The notes under the pieces are model-generated. The model searched no databases and was not told the origin of the DNA. It worked only from the letters and a program-made list of their open reading frames with translations. This document shows positions 19,473 through 30,773 of a DNA stretch of 64,000 nucleotides, one piece after another. This DNA is from Branchinecta lynchi. Its lineage: Eukaryota; Arthropoda; Branchiopoda; Anostraca; Branchinectidae. Positions within the stretch are counted from its first letter, which is position 1. Every line of letters begins with the position of its first letter. The stretch covers positions 21,264,628 to 21,328,627 of the forward strand of contig JAKZAP010000010.1 in NCBI GenBank assembly GCA_023053575.1, read 5' to 3'. The translations under genes were made by a program, and so were the position numbers.

Positions 19473-21035
19473 CATTGGTTCTCGACCGGTGGTACGCGTA
19501 CCCAAAGGGGTACGCGAGACCCTTGCAAGGGGTACGCGTAGGTACCAAAATCTGTTTAATCTGTATTTTCAAAATATCACCTCACTCATTTTTGATTGCC
19601 GAAAGCCTAATATCACCAGCACAGGCATCACTAGCCAAAAAGTTTTTGGGGGCAAGATATTTTTACCAGGGGCCTGTAATGTTTACCTACTGTTTTTCCA
19701 AAAAAATAACTGTTTTTACGAAAGCAATTTTTTTTTGCCGACCACTTAGGGGGAGGGATGTCCCCAGCCCATGGGTGGCGCCTCTGAATACAAGTTAATA
19801 ACAAGCGGCATAAGCTACCGAAATTAAATGTTTTACTATCAGGTCGACGCATTGAGTACATCTCAAATTTCCGTTACCTTGGTTACATCCTACGGGATGA
19901 CACCAGAGATGATTCGCATGTAGCAGACCAAATTGCTAGTCTCTACAAGCGTGGGAACCTACTACTTCGAAAGTTCTCGACTGTTGGTCCGGGAGTGAAG
20001 CTACGTTTGTTCAAGACGTATTGCTACCAGATGTACGGTCTTGAAAATATTTCAAATTGTCCTGATGGAGTGTTGGATCGCCTAAAGATTGCATACAACA
20101 AGGTTTTTCGCCGTATGTTTAGACTGCCTAGATTGTGTAGTGTCAGTTCGGAAATGGTTACCCGAAATTGTTCGACTTTCCAGGAAATTCTTCGAAAGGC
20201 CAAAGCGTCGCTTTACCTAAGAGTGATTGAGTCGGAAAATGATCTGATTGCTTTTATTGCTAGTCATGTTTTCCATGAATTACCATCATGGAAAATCATC
20301 TACCGGACGGCCCTGGCCAAACCGTAGAAATTGTTTGTGTTATATTTGTTTTGTTTTTCTTGTTAGCGTGTAGATATATGGCTTTTGCTGAAATAAAGTA
20401 ATTCATTCATTCACAAGTCCTAGTGAAAATTCAAGAAATAATATTGATTCCAGAACAGCTAGCCTACTGCTGTAAAATCTATTCCTGTGTCAAACAATAT
20501 TGTTCGAAAAGAAGCGAAGGCATTGCAAGTAATATTGTCATTCAGGTCTAGAACAAAATTAACGAAAATGTCTGCAATGCATCTTGATGAAAGCACGGAT
20601 TTGCGGGATGTGCCACATAAAGCTCAGATGGATAGTATTTTTCCGTCATCGAGATTCTGACATAAAAGAAAATATTATGTTTTGCGAAAACCTCCAGTAC
20701 CGAGGACAGCATGAAATAAAATAGTCGTGTGCCTGTTATTTGCAGTGACAGGGTCGACCTTATGACTGGATTCAAAATTCATTTAGTGGAAACGTCAAGC
20801 TCCTGTAAAAATGTGATGACTGTAAAAAATGTTGCCGTTAACAAAGTCGAGCCAACCAAATTTTTGCTACAACGCAGCCTCAAATGTCTCATTGATTTTG
20901 TATATATTTCTACACGTATATGCCTTTTCATTTATGACATAAATATCGCCTTTTTCCCTTTCCGGAAATGGGGGTACGCAACCTTTTCGAACCTTGTTTA
21001 GGGGTACGCGGTACGGAAAAGGTTGGGAACCACTG
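19473..21035 (+). mobile_element. hAT transposon relic
   Basis: The ends CATTGGTTCTCGACC and GGTTGGGAACCACTG are classic hAT termini, flanked by similar octamers (TAGTAGCT and GAGTAGCC). Inside are transposase scraps: MHLDESTD near 20577 and CSDRVDLMTGF near 20740, the LDESTD and MTG motifs of hAT transposases, both interrupted by stops and frameshifts. A hAT MITE (19670-19785) and a LINE 3' end (19839-20412) are inserted within it. The element is clearly dead. Confidence 0.8.
19839..20412 (+). mobile_element. LINE ORF2 C-terminal third and tail
   Basis: The frame reads GRRIEYISNFRYLGYILRDD, then a Lys/Arg-rich block (LYKRGNLLLRKFSTVGPGVK), LRLFKTYCYQMYGLENISN and a basic finish (HELPSWKIIYRTALAKP) to TAG at 20325-20327. 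Y-L-G-x-x-[IL] and the LFKTYC..MYG block are the standard post-catalytic region of non-LTR reverse transcriptases. A 3' UTR ends with AATAAAGTAATTCATTCATT. Confidence 0.75.
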
Positions 21036-21504
21036 GAGTAGCCCAGCCCGTAATTGCTGTGCAGAAACGTTTACTGCGGTACAGGCGAGATCTTCATCCG
21101 ACAAGCGATATATATAGACTCCTGAAATAGTTGATAATTTGTTGTTGATTACGTAGTGTTCTGTATTGTGTAGCTTTTCCTTATTTTTCCTACTCCATTT
21201 TTTGTGTATTTATACATTAGGATGGGTAATAAAAATTTTTAATTAGGTAATTAATTCCAAGTCCGTGAAATCAAGAGGTACAGGGAAATTGCCCCGTTAA
21301 GGTAGGTTCACACAGCCAGAATCCTTTTTCCCACTGCCCTAGTTTTCAAAGAAACCTAGCCAGATTTTAAAAGAATCTAGCTCGATATTAAGTAGATCGA
21401 CAAACCTTTTTTACTGCACGATCCAAAATCTGTCATGGCTTACGCCAAATTTGTAATCAAACTACAAATAATATAAACAAATTTGTGATATAAGAACACA
21501 CATT

Positions 21505-22180
21505 AAAGCACAATGGACACTTCTAATGCTTTACTTTGTATTAAATGCTTCACAACTAAACATTTCCGACTTCCTTTAGAAGGCGCTATGAAAATCGGCC
21601 GTTTTCTTGTTATCCCTTGTCTTTACCTCTCTGGCATTACGGCGATCCAAGTCTTAGGAGCTGGGATATCGTGGCAGGAAATTCAAAAACTCCGAGCAAT
21701 GCTTGATATAAAAAGGATATATCTGAGACATCACCAAAGTCAACCCGCAGATGCAGTTTACCTGATTGTTCTAGTGTTTCATCAGAAGTTCCATGGCTTA
21801 AAGTGCCTATTAAAAGTTTTTCTTTGTGGAATAGCGTTGTGAAGCTTGATTAGCCTGCTTTATAAAATGTACCAGAATATGCAATAAGCTTATAAAAAAT
21901 AACAGAGGTACAAAATCATTCAAAAACAAATAATCTATTCAAATTTGAATTGTACAAGCTGATTTACGCATAAAATAAAGACCTACTAAGTATTATAAGA
22001 AACATCACTTATATCTTTGTCCAAGCTAGTAAATTGAGCATGTACTGGCCTAAAAAATTACGCTTTGAAATATCACAGAGAGGAAAATGTTGAAAAAGCT
22101 GCTGATCTAAGGCGTAAGCATTGTTCCTAGGTTGTTACAGAGTGGGATTGGGGTAGTTTGATGTGCCCATTGAACTTTAA
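21505..22180. repeat. dispersed 660-bp repeat D1, copy 2
   Basis: Colinear with 14508-15165. This copy retains a 109-codon open frame (21513-21842) starting MDTSNALLCIKCFTTKHFRL that is frameshifted in the other copy. The peptide is hydrophobic at its start and Leu-rich at its end; no family is recognised. Confidence 0.75.
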
Positions 22181-22329
22181 TCATAAAAATCACAATACCT
22201 GTATGCAACACTCATAAATATAACGTCATAAACTAGACTAACAGTTCGAAAATCTCAGCTTACGCTTTGTTATATAAATTTATAAAAAAAAACTCTTGGC
22301 GAGCCTCCAGTGGGATGATTCAGAATTCA

Positions 22330-22720
22330 ACTGGGTTAATCAAACGAAATCTTAAAGGACCTGTCTTGCCTGTCTTGATTAACCAAGGCAACCTACTTCC
22401 ATAATAACTCCATATATTTATAACCCGTAGACCCCAATTTCGTACGGTACATTCTAACCCCTCTAACAAAACCACGCTGATTTTCTCACTTGCCGTATTT
22501 TGCTACCTTCGACGTGTATCACGCTGTCGACGTTTGTCTGCGAGAAGTTTTTCCTTCAGAAAAAACGGTTATGTAAATTGTTTCCCTATTTCCGCTATAA
22601 CTCAACGGGTCTCGGAAAAGGCTTAAAACAACCAAAGAAGTGGGTTATTTGTTGAAAGCACAGCCTGGATTTAAAGTATTCAAACATTTTAAAATACTGT
22701 AAGTGCGAGGGGTCCTTTAA
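22330..22720. repeat. dispersed repeat D2, copy 1
   Basis: Matches 43633-43985 over most of its length, including GACCCCAATTTCGTACGGTA and ATCACGCTGTCGACG. No coding frame is evident. Confidence 0.75.
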
Positions 22721-22726
22721 CCCAGT

Positions 22727-22975
22727 GGTTCCCAACCTTTTCCGTACCGCTTACCCCTAAACAAGGTTCGAAAAGGTTGCGTACCCCCATTTTGAGAACG
22801 TGAAAAGGGCGATATTTATGTCATAAACGAAAAGGAATATACGGGTAGAAATATATACAAAATCAATGAGACATTTGAGGCTGCGTTGTAGCAAAAATTT
22901 TGTCAAATCTCGGTAAGTTCCAAGCCAATGGGGCTTTAACCTAATCTTCAGCATTTTCTTAAGACAAACCAAAGC
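22727..22975 (-). mobile_element. hAT terminus, solo fragment
   Basis: CAGTGGTTCCCAACCTTTTC at the low-coordinate end and the sequence inward match the right end of the hAT relic at 20840-21035 in inverse orientation. Confidence 0.75.
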
Positions 22976-23184
22976 TCGATTAGAATCTCACGTTAAAACA
23001 CTGCGTCAAAGTCTGTCTCACATCGTCCTTTACTTGACTTTTTTTTAGCTTTATTTTAATAAAGAAGATGGAATAGGGACTTAAAGTGAATAGAAATTTG
23101 GCTTTACTGAAAACATAAAACATCTGGCCAGATTTTCTCCAAACTAATGTTGTTTGCCACATAAGCACGACAGGATGGAACACA

Positions 23185-23245
23185 AGAATGAATGAATGAA
23201 TGGATTTATGACGCACTACCCAAGGGCGTAAGTGCAGTAAAAAAG
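23185..23245 (-). mobile_element. LINE 3' tail, (ATTC)n
   Basis: On the minus strand: ACTGCACTTACGCCCTTGGG, TAGTGCGTCATAAATCC, then ATTC repeats. The layout matches other LINE tails. Confidence 0.4.
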
Positions 23246-23536
23246 ATAAAGAAATATAAAATAATCGCAAAAAACTCAGCAAATATTTTCCATAAAGGTT
23301 CACTAATTTAGAATCCCGTAAATTTCAATTCTTGTATTTCTTACTTCCAATCTTGGCGGGAACAATGAAACCTGGCAGATTTATTTTCTCTTTAGCGGAA
23401 AACATTTTGGTTGCAAATGACAAAATATTTTGAGGTTGAAAGCAAAGATGTCCTGGGCTGCTTAAAGCTAACCTCGCACTAGTTCCTGTTTTCGTTCCAC
23501 TACTAAAAATTGTTGGATACTTCAAAACGAAGTGCT

Positions 23537-23765
23537 TTATTTATTTATTTGTGACCCACTTTTTGTATAACAGCGGAGTATGAGTAAAATACACAAAATA
23601 ATATACACATATTAAAACACTAAACAAGACAATGTCCATAAACATGACTACATGTTTCTCCACTATAACAAGTTCTCCACTATAATCGACGGACGGGGGA
23701 AAATAACTAGGTATATATATATATATATATCGTTTATTGACCAAAACAGCAAAGATAGCTAGCAA
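23537..23765 (-). mobile_element. LINE 3' UTR and tail, (TAAA)n
   Basis: On the minus strand: CATACTCCGCTGTTATACAA, AAAGTGGGTCACAAATAAAT. It closely resembles the plus-strand tail at 34092-34141. A (TA)10 microsatellite sits at 23711-23731. Confidence 0.5.
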
Positions 23766-25147
23766 AGGTAAGTCAACCTAACACTTAAAGGTCCTCGCGA
23801 GCAAGGCCCCCGGACGATAAAACCGTTCCGGAAGGCCACCCCTCCCCCCAGGAATCATAGCGGAACCTTATAAAAGAGAAATTACCGTCAATGGATTTTA
23901 TTTACAAAATGAATCGACCAAATAAAACGACGAAAAGATGCGAAAGAGTAATCAAGGTAAGCCAATGAATTTACGCCTAATGAATCTACACCCACTGGCC
24001 GACCTTCGCTAAGAACTGACTCGCAAATCGCCCCACAATGCACGGATGCCCCCATGTCCGACAGAGCCTCGAAATGCCCAGATGACCTGATGCCTTTCGG
24101 ACACGAGGGCACTGGAAGCCCTCAGAACGCTGAGAAATGCATGCACGGAGGGAGTTGAGAAGCGTATCCCTATAAAAGGGACAACCCTTATCTAACAATA
24201 ACCAACACTCCCAGACTACACTGAAATCATGAAAGGTTGCCGAAAAACACTATCACCTTATTCTGAGAGACAGGAAACTAAACTAGAAAGAACAATTTAA
24301 ATGATTTTTACTGACTTAAAAGTTACTGCTTATTTTAACTGTGTACAAGCACTTATGTGAAAAGATAATTACTTTACCTACAAACTACATTCTTACGAGA
24401 AAACTGAACTCTTTGGAAGCCGAGACAAGTCTGCTGAAGGATTCTCAACACGAAACACACGTAAGCTGTTGTTATTGTTGGTTTGAGGCAACGTTGGCCC
24501 ATCTGTGTTTACAGCTATATTTTTAAGAAGGCCTTGGCTATACCTAGCCTATGTGTTTACGCTTTATAGTTGCAAGAAAACCTTCGCCACCCTGGTCTAG
24601 ACGGATGTTTATGCCCGGAAAATATTACTTGTTGCAAAATACTGCAAGAGACATAGCTACGATTTCTTTCATTGTATAACTAACATAGATAACTGACTGA
24701 TCGTTAGAATACGTCTTTAATCGAAGATTAGACGACGGCTTTTACTCTTTTAAGCCTTTCCCCTGGCCGATTGACTTCAAGCGGAAACAGGGTAAAAATA
24801 TCCGGTTCATCTCACGAGCGAGTCGTCGGGAGCACGTTACTCACCAAAAATAGTAAAACAAGGCAGGTGTGAAAATCATTGAGTTGTCATTAAAGTGTGG
24901 GGGTTGGAATATACTAGTAGGTGACATTGATATTACAGCGGGTCCCTTAAGGAGGTAAATCGGTAGCATTTTGTCCATATCCCCCCTGTCCAAGTCGCGG
25001 TATCAAACCAGGACACGGTACGTGCGACCCTGGGGTCATCTAGTCGCGCGATTCGGAAGAACGTCATATGAACAAGCTAACAAAAATACCTTAACAAGAC
25101 ACTCGGGACATGAAACTATTTATCTGATATATGAATCAAAAGCTGAC

Positions 25148-25647
25148 AGTAGTTGCGTTTTTGTTCGACTTTTCACTCGCCTTTTCGACGGCTTTTTACT
25201 TTTTTTGCGTTTTCGTATAATGGTCCCAAGCACTGTTTGACAATTTCCCGTTTTTGTCAAAAAGGCAAACGCCGACTTTCGCCTTTTCCCTCGGCTTTTA
25301 GCAAAAAGGCAAACTTGGTAGGGGACCAAGTTACGCTCTCCTTTTGGCTTTTTGCCTCGCTACTTTAACCAGTTTATCCCAAAATCCAATAAAAGAGGAA
25401 TTTGATTCAAGATTAAAATCAGTATTTCGAGACTGTCTCGGATTTTAAAGATGAAAAATTTGAAGTTCAAGTAAAATACAAATAAAATGGCATTTGTCAA
25501 AATAGCGTTTTCATCCGAGAAAAGTGAAAAGTCCTTAGTAGTAACGGCAACTTGCGAAAAGGCTAGAATGTTAAAAAAGGCCTGAAAACGATAAAAAGCC
25601 AAAGCTGAAAAGGGAAAGGCAAAAGCCGAACAAAAACGCAACTAGTA
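25148..25647. mobile_element. inverted-repeat element rich in GCCTTTT/AAAAGGC
   Basis: Ends TAGTTGCGTTTTTGTTCG and CGAACAAAAACGCAACTA are inverted repeats. Between them GCCTTTT, AAAAGGC and close variants occur more than ten times, plus a GGTCCC..GGGACC pair. Confidence 0.6.
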
Positions 25648-26151
25648 TCTTTCTTCAAATAATTTGTTTTGAAGTTTTCGTGTCGCTTCTCCCTAGCAAT
25701 CAGCAATATGCCGGACCCAGTGACTAAAATTGTGTCCTAGGACATCTGGAAGTTACCTTAACTTGCAATCGTGGGACTCGGCGACCGGCGGAAAGCGATT
25801 GGTATAAATCGTAGATTTGTATTCTGCTTCTAGCTTTAGCTATTTTGATTAAACTTGATTGATTGATTGATTGATTGATATGGCACTTGAGCCAAAGGCT
25901 GCAAATGAGACTTGGTTTTGAGTGTTTGCGTAACCTAATCTTATACTACTTTAAGTTTATTATGATTGACATATCAATCAATCAAGTTTAATCCGAATAG
26001 CTAAAAGCTAGAAAAGGAATTTTAAGCAGCTATGAGTTCTTTCTTGATTTTTGCCATCTCACGAGGAATCGACTGGTTCAGCCTAGAAGTTCCACGTTAT
26101 TTTAAACGAAAAGGTCACTAGTTTTCGTAGCAAAATCTTCTGAAGACTTCC

Positions 26152-26614
26152 TCAATTGGCCATATTCGTGTTCAGCGCTTCCAAGCGGACTAGTTTCTGT
26201 TAATCCCCCCATGCCTCACCGTCATTACTTGGACCAGACATGGCAAAATAGATCCACAGGTTAGTGAGTGGAAAACCTGTCATCTGTGTCCCAGGTAATG
26301 GAGGTTTTACATTGTTTTAGCAGCAGAAAAGGAAAGCGACCCACTACCCTATGGATCGACTTTTTACTATGTCTACACAAGTGTTGGTTAAGACATAGTA
26401 AATAGTCGAATCCATAGGGTAGTGGGTCACTTTCACTTTCTGCTGCTGAAACATATGCAAAACCTCCAATACTTGGGACACAGAGGACAGATTTCCACGT
26501 ACTAACCTGTGGATCTGGTTTACCATGTCTGATCCAAATAATGACGGTGATGCATGGGGGGATTAACAGAAACTAGTCCGCTTGGAAGCGCTGAACAGGA
26601 ATATGGCCAATTCA
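26152..26614. mobile_element. 463-bp foldback element, uninterrupted
   Basis: Arms of about 225 bp (AATTGGCCATATTCGTGTTC through CTATGGATCGACTTTTTACT) with a loop near 26388. It is the intact counterpart of the nested element at 9340-10634 and lies in the intron beside the SEFIR exon. Confidence 0.9.
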
Positions 26615-26715
26615 CACATCGAAAAGATATCAAAATGTTTACACCAAATGAGTTGGGGGGTTACTATTTTTATTCTCCAGTTTTAAGTGATCATATACTT
26701 TCCAAGAAACCTTAC

Positions 26716-26894
26716 CTTGCACTTTCCCTTTCGATTTAAGAAGTCCTTCAAGCCTTCGATGCGCTTTTGGAACGACTCGTCTTCTCGAGCATAAAGAACC
26801 AACACAGATACTGGATAGCAGTTATCCCACTTCGAAGGAAAACTCATATCCGAGTCGTTCTTTTCCCGATTCACTTCAATCGCCGATCCGCGCG
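26716..26894 (-). CDS. IL-17 receptor-like gene, first half of SEFIR domain
   Basis: The exon is 179 bases long, from a TTATTGTAG acceptor to an AAG|GTAAGG donor (26715-26710). Its first two bases complete the codon left open by the transmembrane exon, and it ends on a codon boundary. After a juxtamembrane stretch (EVNREKNDSDMSFPSKWDN) comes CYPVSVLVLYAREDESFQKR, which fits SEFIR box 1: a beta strand, then Y-x-R-E/D-D, then an amphipathic helix (IEGLKDFLNRKGKCK). SEFIR domains mediate receptor-Act1 (CIKS) contacts in IL-17 signalling on the cytoplasmic side. The next exon, at 18960, opens in the required phase 0. A 463-bp foldback transposon sits about 100 bp downstream in the intron. Confidence 0.85.
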
Positions 26895-27310
26895 CTACAA
26901 TAACAGAGGTTTATCAGTATGCGTGCTGATATTTTACCTCTGGGGCAGTGTTTCCACTCAAGAATTTTCAAAAAACGTAGACATAGTTTAAAAATCAGGA
27001 GATTCAGTAATCCAAGCAATCAGGAGATTTATAAGGAGATGTTCTAGAAATCAGGAGTTTCTAAGGAGATTTTTATTAGGATGAGATTGGTATTTATGGC
27101 TTATTTGTCAAAGAGGGGAATATTTAAGTATAGGTGTATAGTGGATAGTGACAAACTTATACGTCAAATGAACTTTACTAGAGCGATGTTTCGGACCTTC
27201 TTGAGGTTCCGGACTTTCAACATGCTCCTCACGGTTGCATGTTCTTCCCACCAAGTTCCATCCCTACAGTTTTGGTTTAGTTAGTGTGTTGGATTCTGTT
27301 CCTTGGTGCA

Positions 27311-27521
27311 CAGGAGGGTATCCAACCTCGAATTTACACAACCTCGAACTTGGCCTAAAAAGGATGGAAGGAAGTTTCATTCCAGTCCTAAAAAGATCCT
27401 AACTGTCAAGAAGGAAACCCTGCGTGACCCAGGACCTGCTTTCGAGTCCGAAGAAATTCCCTTGTCAGGTTTTCAGGCCAGGTTCGAGGTCATATAAATT
27501 CGAGGTTGGATACCCCTCCTG
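27311..27521. mobile_element. 211-bp MITE
   Basis: Inverted ends AGGAGGGTATCCAACCTCGA and TCGAGGTTGGATACCCCTCC, about 25 bp each. No clear target duplication. Confidence 0.7.
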
Positions 27522-27849
27522 TAGCACTCTCGTACTGGAGGTCAGGCAGCTTGTCTGTTGTTGTTTTTTGGCTCAAAACGTCGCAATTATCGAAATATCG
27601 GCATGATACTGTTCAAAAACTTATCCACATTATCAATCTAGATCATTTGACATCTTTTTTTCTTTCTTTTTTTTGTTAGTCTGGGGGTGGTGGGGTGGGT
27701 GCTTTGGAACTAAAATTGTGGATTTTCCCCCGGGGGTAGGCGGGTCCCAAACCCAAAAACAGATTGTGTACACTATAGTCGGGGGTGGGTGGGTCCTTTT
27801 CTTGAAAGTTGACTGATTTTAGGCTAGATATCAGTAGATTTCATACTTG

Positions 27850-28540
27850 TGCCCCCCTGGGATAAAGGATGATTTTGTTTATTTAGGTGTTCGGTTTTCG
27901 TACAATGGTAAGTTTGGTAAACAAATAGAAGCTAGCGAGAGAAAAGGGAAGCGTTGTGCGTATGCGCTTGCCGGGAGTCATTTAGGGGATATTAAGGATA
28001 TCAAAATGCATAAGCAGTTATTTTCAGCAGTAGTATCTGCTATGCATTATGGTCCGAGATTTGGGGCTTCCATAAGGGGGATAAGCTAGAGAGTGTACAG
28101 TTACAATATTTTAAGAGGGTATTAGGGGTTAGCGTGAGAACTAATAGTTTAGTAATAACAGGGGATTTAGGTTTAGGGTCGCTCCGGAATCGTAGGTTAG
28201 TAGCTATGATCAGATATTGGGAGAAAGTGACGAGTTTGCCAAGAGTGAGAGTTCTGAAAGTGGCGTATTTGCAATACTTGGAGGTAATAAAAGGGATTCT
28301 TGGCCTCAGCAAGTTAAAAAAAATACTGGAGGATTGTGGTTTTGGGGGTCTTTGGTGTGATGGCGTGGGACCAGGTTACCCCCCAGGTAAGGTAGCTAAG
28401 CTAGTGAAAGAAAAGCTAAGAGATCAAGAGATTCAGAGGTGGCATGGGGGTGTATCAGAGCACCAATCTCTGAAGTTGTATGATATGGCCAAAGAGACAT
28501 TGGGAGAAGAATTATATTTTAAGTTGGGATTGGGCGTGCA
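27850..28540 (+). mobile_element. LINE ORF2 fragment, frameshifted
   Basis: The first frame reads DDFVYLGVRFSYNGKFGKQI and ends near 28089. The second, after a frameshift near 28075, continues DKLESVQLQYFKRVLGVSVR, then NRRLVAMIRYWEKVTSLPRV. Y-L-G-x-x-x-x-x-N-G and the L-x-x-x-Q-x-x-x-x-[KR]-x-x-L-G-[LV] block are standard post-catalytic regions of CR1/Jockey-type LINEs. The 3' end is replaced by family A sequence from about 28540, so the second frame is a chimera. Confidence 0.7.
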
Positions 28541-30232
28541 TCTTGACAGGTGGCAAGAACAAGTGTCTAGGATGTTCATTGTCAAATTCAGATCGCATCC
28601 GATAACTGGGAGGGGGGCTGGAGGGGGACACCCGAAATCTCTTGAAACACTTTTTCTAGTTTGTGTCAAACCCCTACCCCTTTCTTCATAATAGTATAGC
28701 TCTGCGCATAGATGAGTCATTCTTTCTTCACACTAGTATAGCTCTGCTTGTGGATGAGCCATTCTTTGCTTAAATTCGTTCGGAGAGAGCTAGAGCAGTC
28801 GAAGGTCGAAGGGGTTGGTATAATATGTTGTTGAACCTTAGTAGGGGTTGATATAGATTAGGGAGTGCTAGAACGATGACAATGGCAGGCGTATCACGGA
28901 CCCGACCTGATTAACTTACAAATAATCACTTCCCCAATCCGACTTTCCCCGGATCCGGGAGTCCGGAAACTAGGAACAACGGTAGCCAAAGGGGAGAAAA
29001 AGGAAGCAAAAAGAGCGCTGCCCAAATACGGTATCGATCCGTGGACTTCTGTGTCGTAGTTCCAGTACTGTACCACTGCGCTACGACTTGATGTATGTAG
29101 AGGCGAATGCGGAACACATATGGTTTAAAGATTAAAGAAGACTTAGTAAATGCTAACCAAAGCAAAATAACTAGAGCTATTTTGCTCTGATGCTAACTAA
29201 ACTTAAACTAAACAAATCTCGCGAAACTCTTCCACATAAGCTAGGACAATGAAACTTGGCAGGCATATCAGGGAACCGACCAGATTAACTTGGAAATAAT
29301 AACTTTCCAGATCCGATCATAGTGGGGGTAGTAGAGCGATGGGAAATCTGGAAACTCTGAATATGCATAACTTTGGAAAGGGTAATCGGACATGCGTGAA
29401 ACTTGACATGTGTCAAGAACAAGTGTTTCCGATACTCAGTTTCAAATCCGGACCAGACTCGATACCTGTGGGGAGGGGGGCTGGAGCGGAGCACCGGAAA
29501 TTTCGTGAAACGCTTCCACAAAAGCTAGGACAATAAAACTTGGAAGCCATATGAGGGAACCGACCAGGTTAACTTGGAAATAATCACTTCCCCGATCCAG
29601 CCATCGCGGGGGGAGGAGGTATGGGGAATCCGGAAACTAGAATCATACATAACTTTGGAACGGGTAATCGGACATGCATGAAACTTGACAAGTGTGAAGA
29701 ACACGTGTCTCAGATTTTCAGTTTCAAATCTGGCCCGAATCCGATAACTGGGGGTGGGGGTAGAGGGGGGACCGTAAATCTTTTGAAACGCTTAGGGTCG
29801 AGGGATCGGGATGGGACTTGGAGGAGAGAAGAAGCATAAGCCGTAGAGCCAATACTGACAAAACAGGACAGGATCTTGACACAGTTGGGGGAGTTTGAGA
29901 GAGTTTTCCACAATTCTGGTCATCACGAGCTGGGGTACTTCCAAATGTGCTATGACCATGAAACTTGGCAATCCGTGCTATGACCATGAAACTTGGCAGG
30001 CATGTTAGGGACTCTGTCAGATTGGCTTAAAAATAGTACCTCCCCCGATCAGATCATCGTTGTGGGAGAAACAGTTATAAGTGAGTGGAATAACCATTTC
30101 AAATTTAGTAGATCAAGCCGATTTTCTGATGAAATGAATTTCGGGAGAGAGATGCAGCCTTGACAACTGCAAACCGTATCTGACAAGCATGTTAACTGTT
30201 CTTACAAGTGCCATATGAGCTTTCAGCTCTTG
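28540..30232 (-). mobile_element. family A element, 3' truncated
   Basis: The start signature is at the high end (CAAGAGCTGAAAGCTCATAT then GGCACTTGTAAG). Several internal units carry CATGAAACTTGGCAGGCAT, CCGATCCGACCATCG and GGATCGGGATG. The terminal hairpin is missing; a SINE-like block interrupts it. Confidence 0.8.
28975..29097 (-). mobile_element. tRNA-derived SINE head
   Basis: On the minus strand an A box (TAGCGCAGTGG, 29083-29073) and a B box (GGATCGATACC, 29040-29030) are spaced about 32 bases apart, as in tRNA-derived SINEs. The region between them does not fold as a functional tRNA. The block interrupts a minus-strand family A element (family A sequence resumes near 28940 and 29217), which supports insertion. 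Confidence 0.5.
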
Positions 30233-30773
30233 TTTTTGTTTGTATCGCCATGGCCCTTCGGCTTTTAGGGTAATACATATCATATGATCGTATCATCTTA
30301 AGGATAGTCTGGTCAGACTGCAGTGCCAACCTTTACGGATAGAAGACATCATCTATCCAATATTAGGCAGCTCGCAATAAATTCGTTCATATGCGATTGC
30401 GTTTCACAGACTGCATATGCCGACCACTGACATTATAGCCGGCGGTAGTTTCATGATACTTCTGTTTTAGTACTGGTTGGTGGAACGATCTGACGGAAAC
30501 ATTTGGCACGCCTTTTCTCACTCGCATCTGCCATAAATGCCATCAAAAGTGGAGTGGTCTTCTCTCCCTCATATCTGCCTTAACAAAAATGGAATGGTCT
30601 TTCGGAATGACTTTCGGGGGGAAGGGGTAGAGGTAACTGAACTACTGATTTTATAATATATATAAAGTTGTTGATTAGAGTTGTGTGGTTGGATTTTTTG
30701 GTGCAGCAAAATATTTATAAGTTATAGTTTATTACTATTTCATGTTTATATAAGGTTTGAATATAAAATAGAA

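Noticed and set aside
23888..24198. Two overlapping minus-strand frames of about 70 codons in a GC-richer patch
   Set aside because: No LINE or host-protein signature could be identified, and no splice sites fit the receptor gene.
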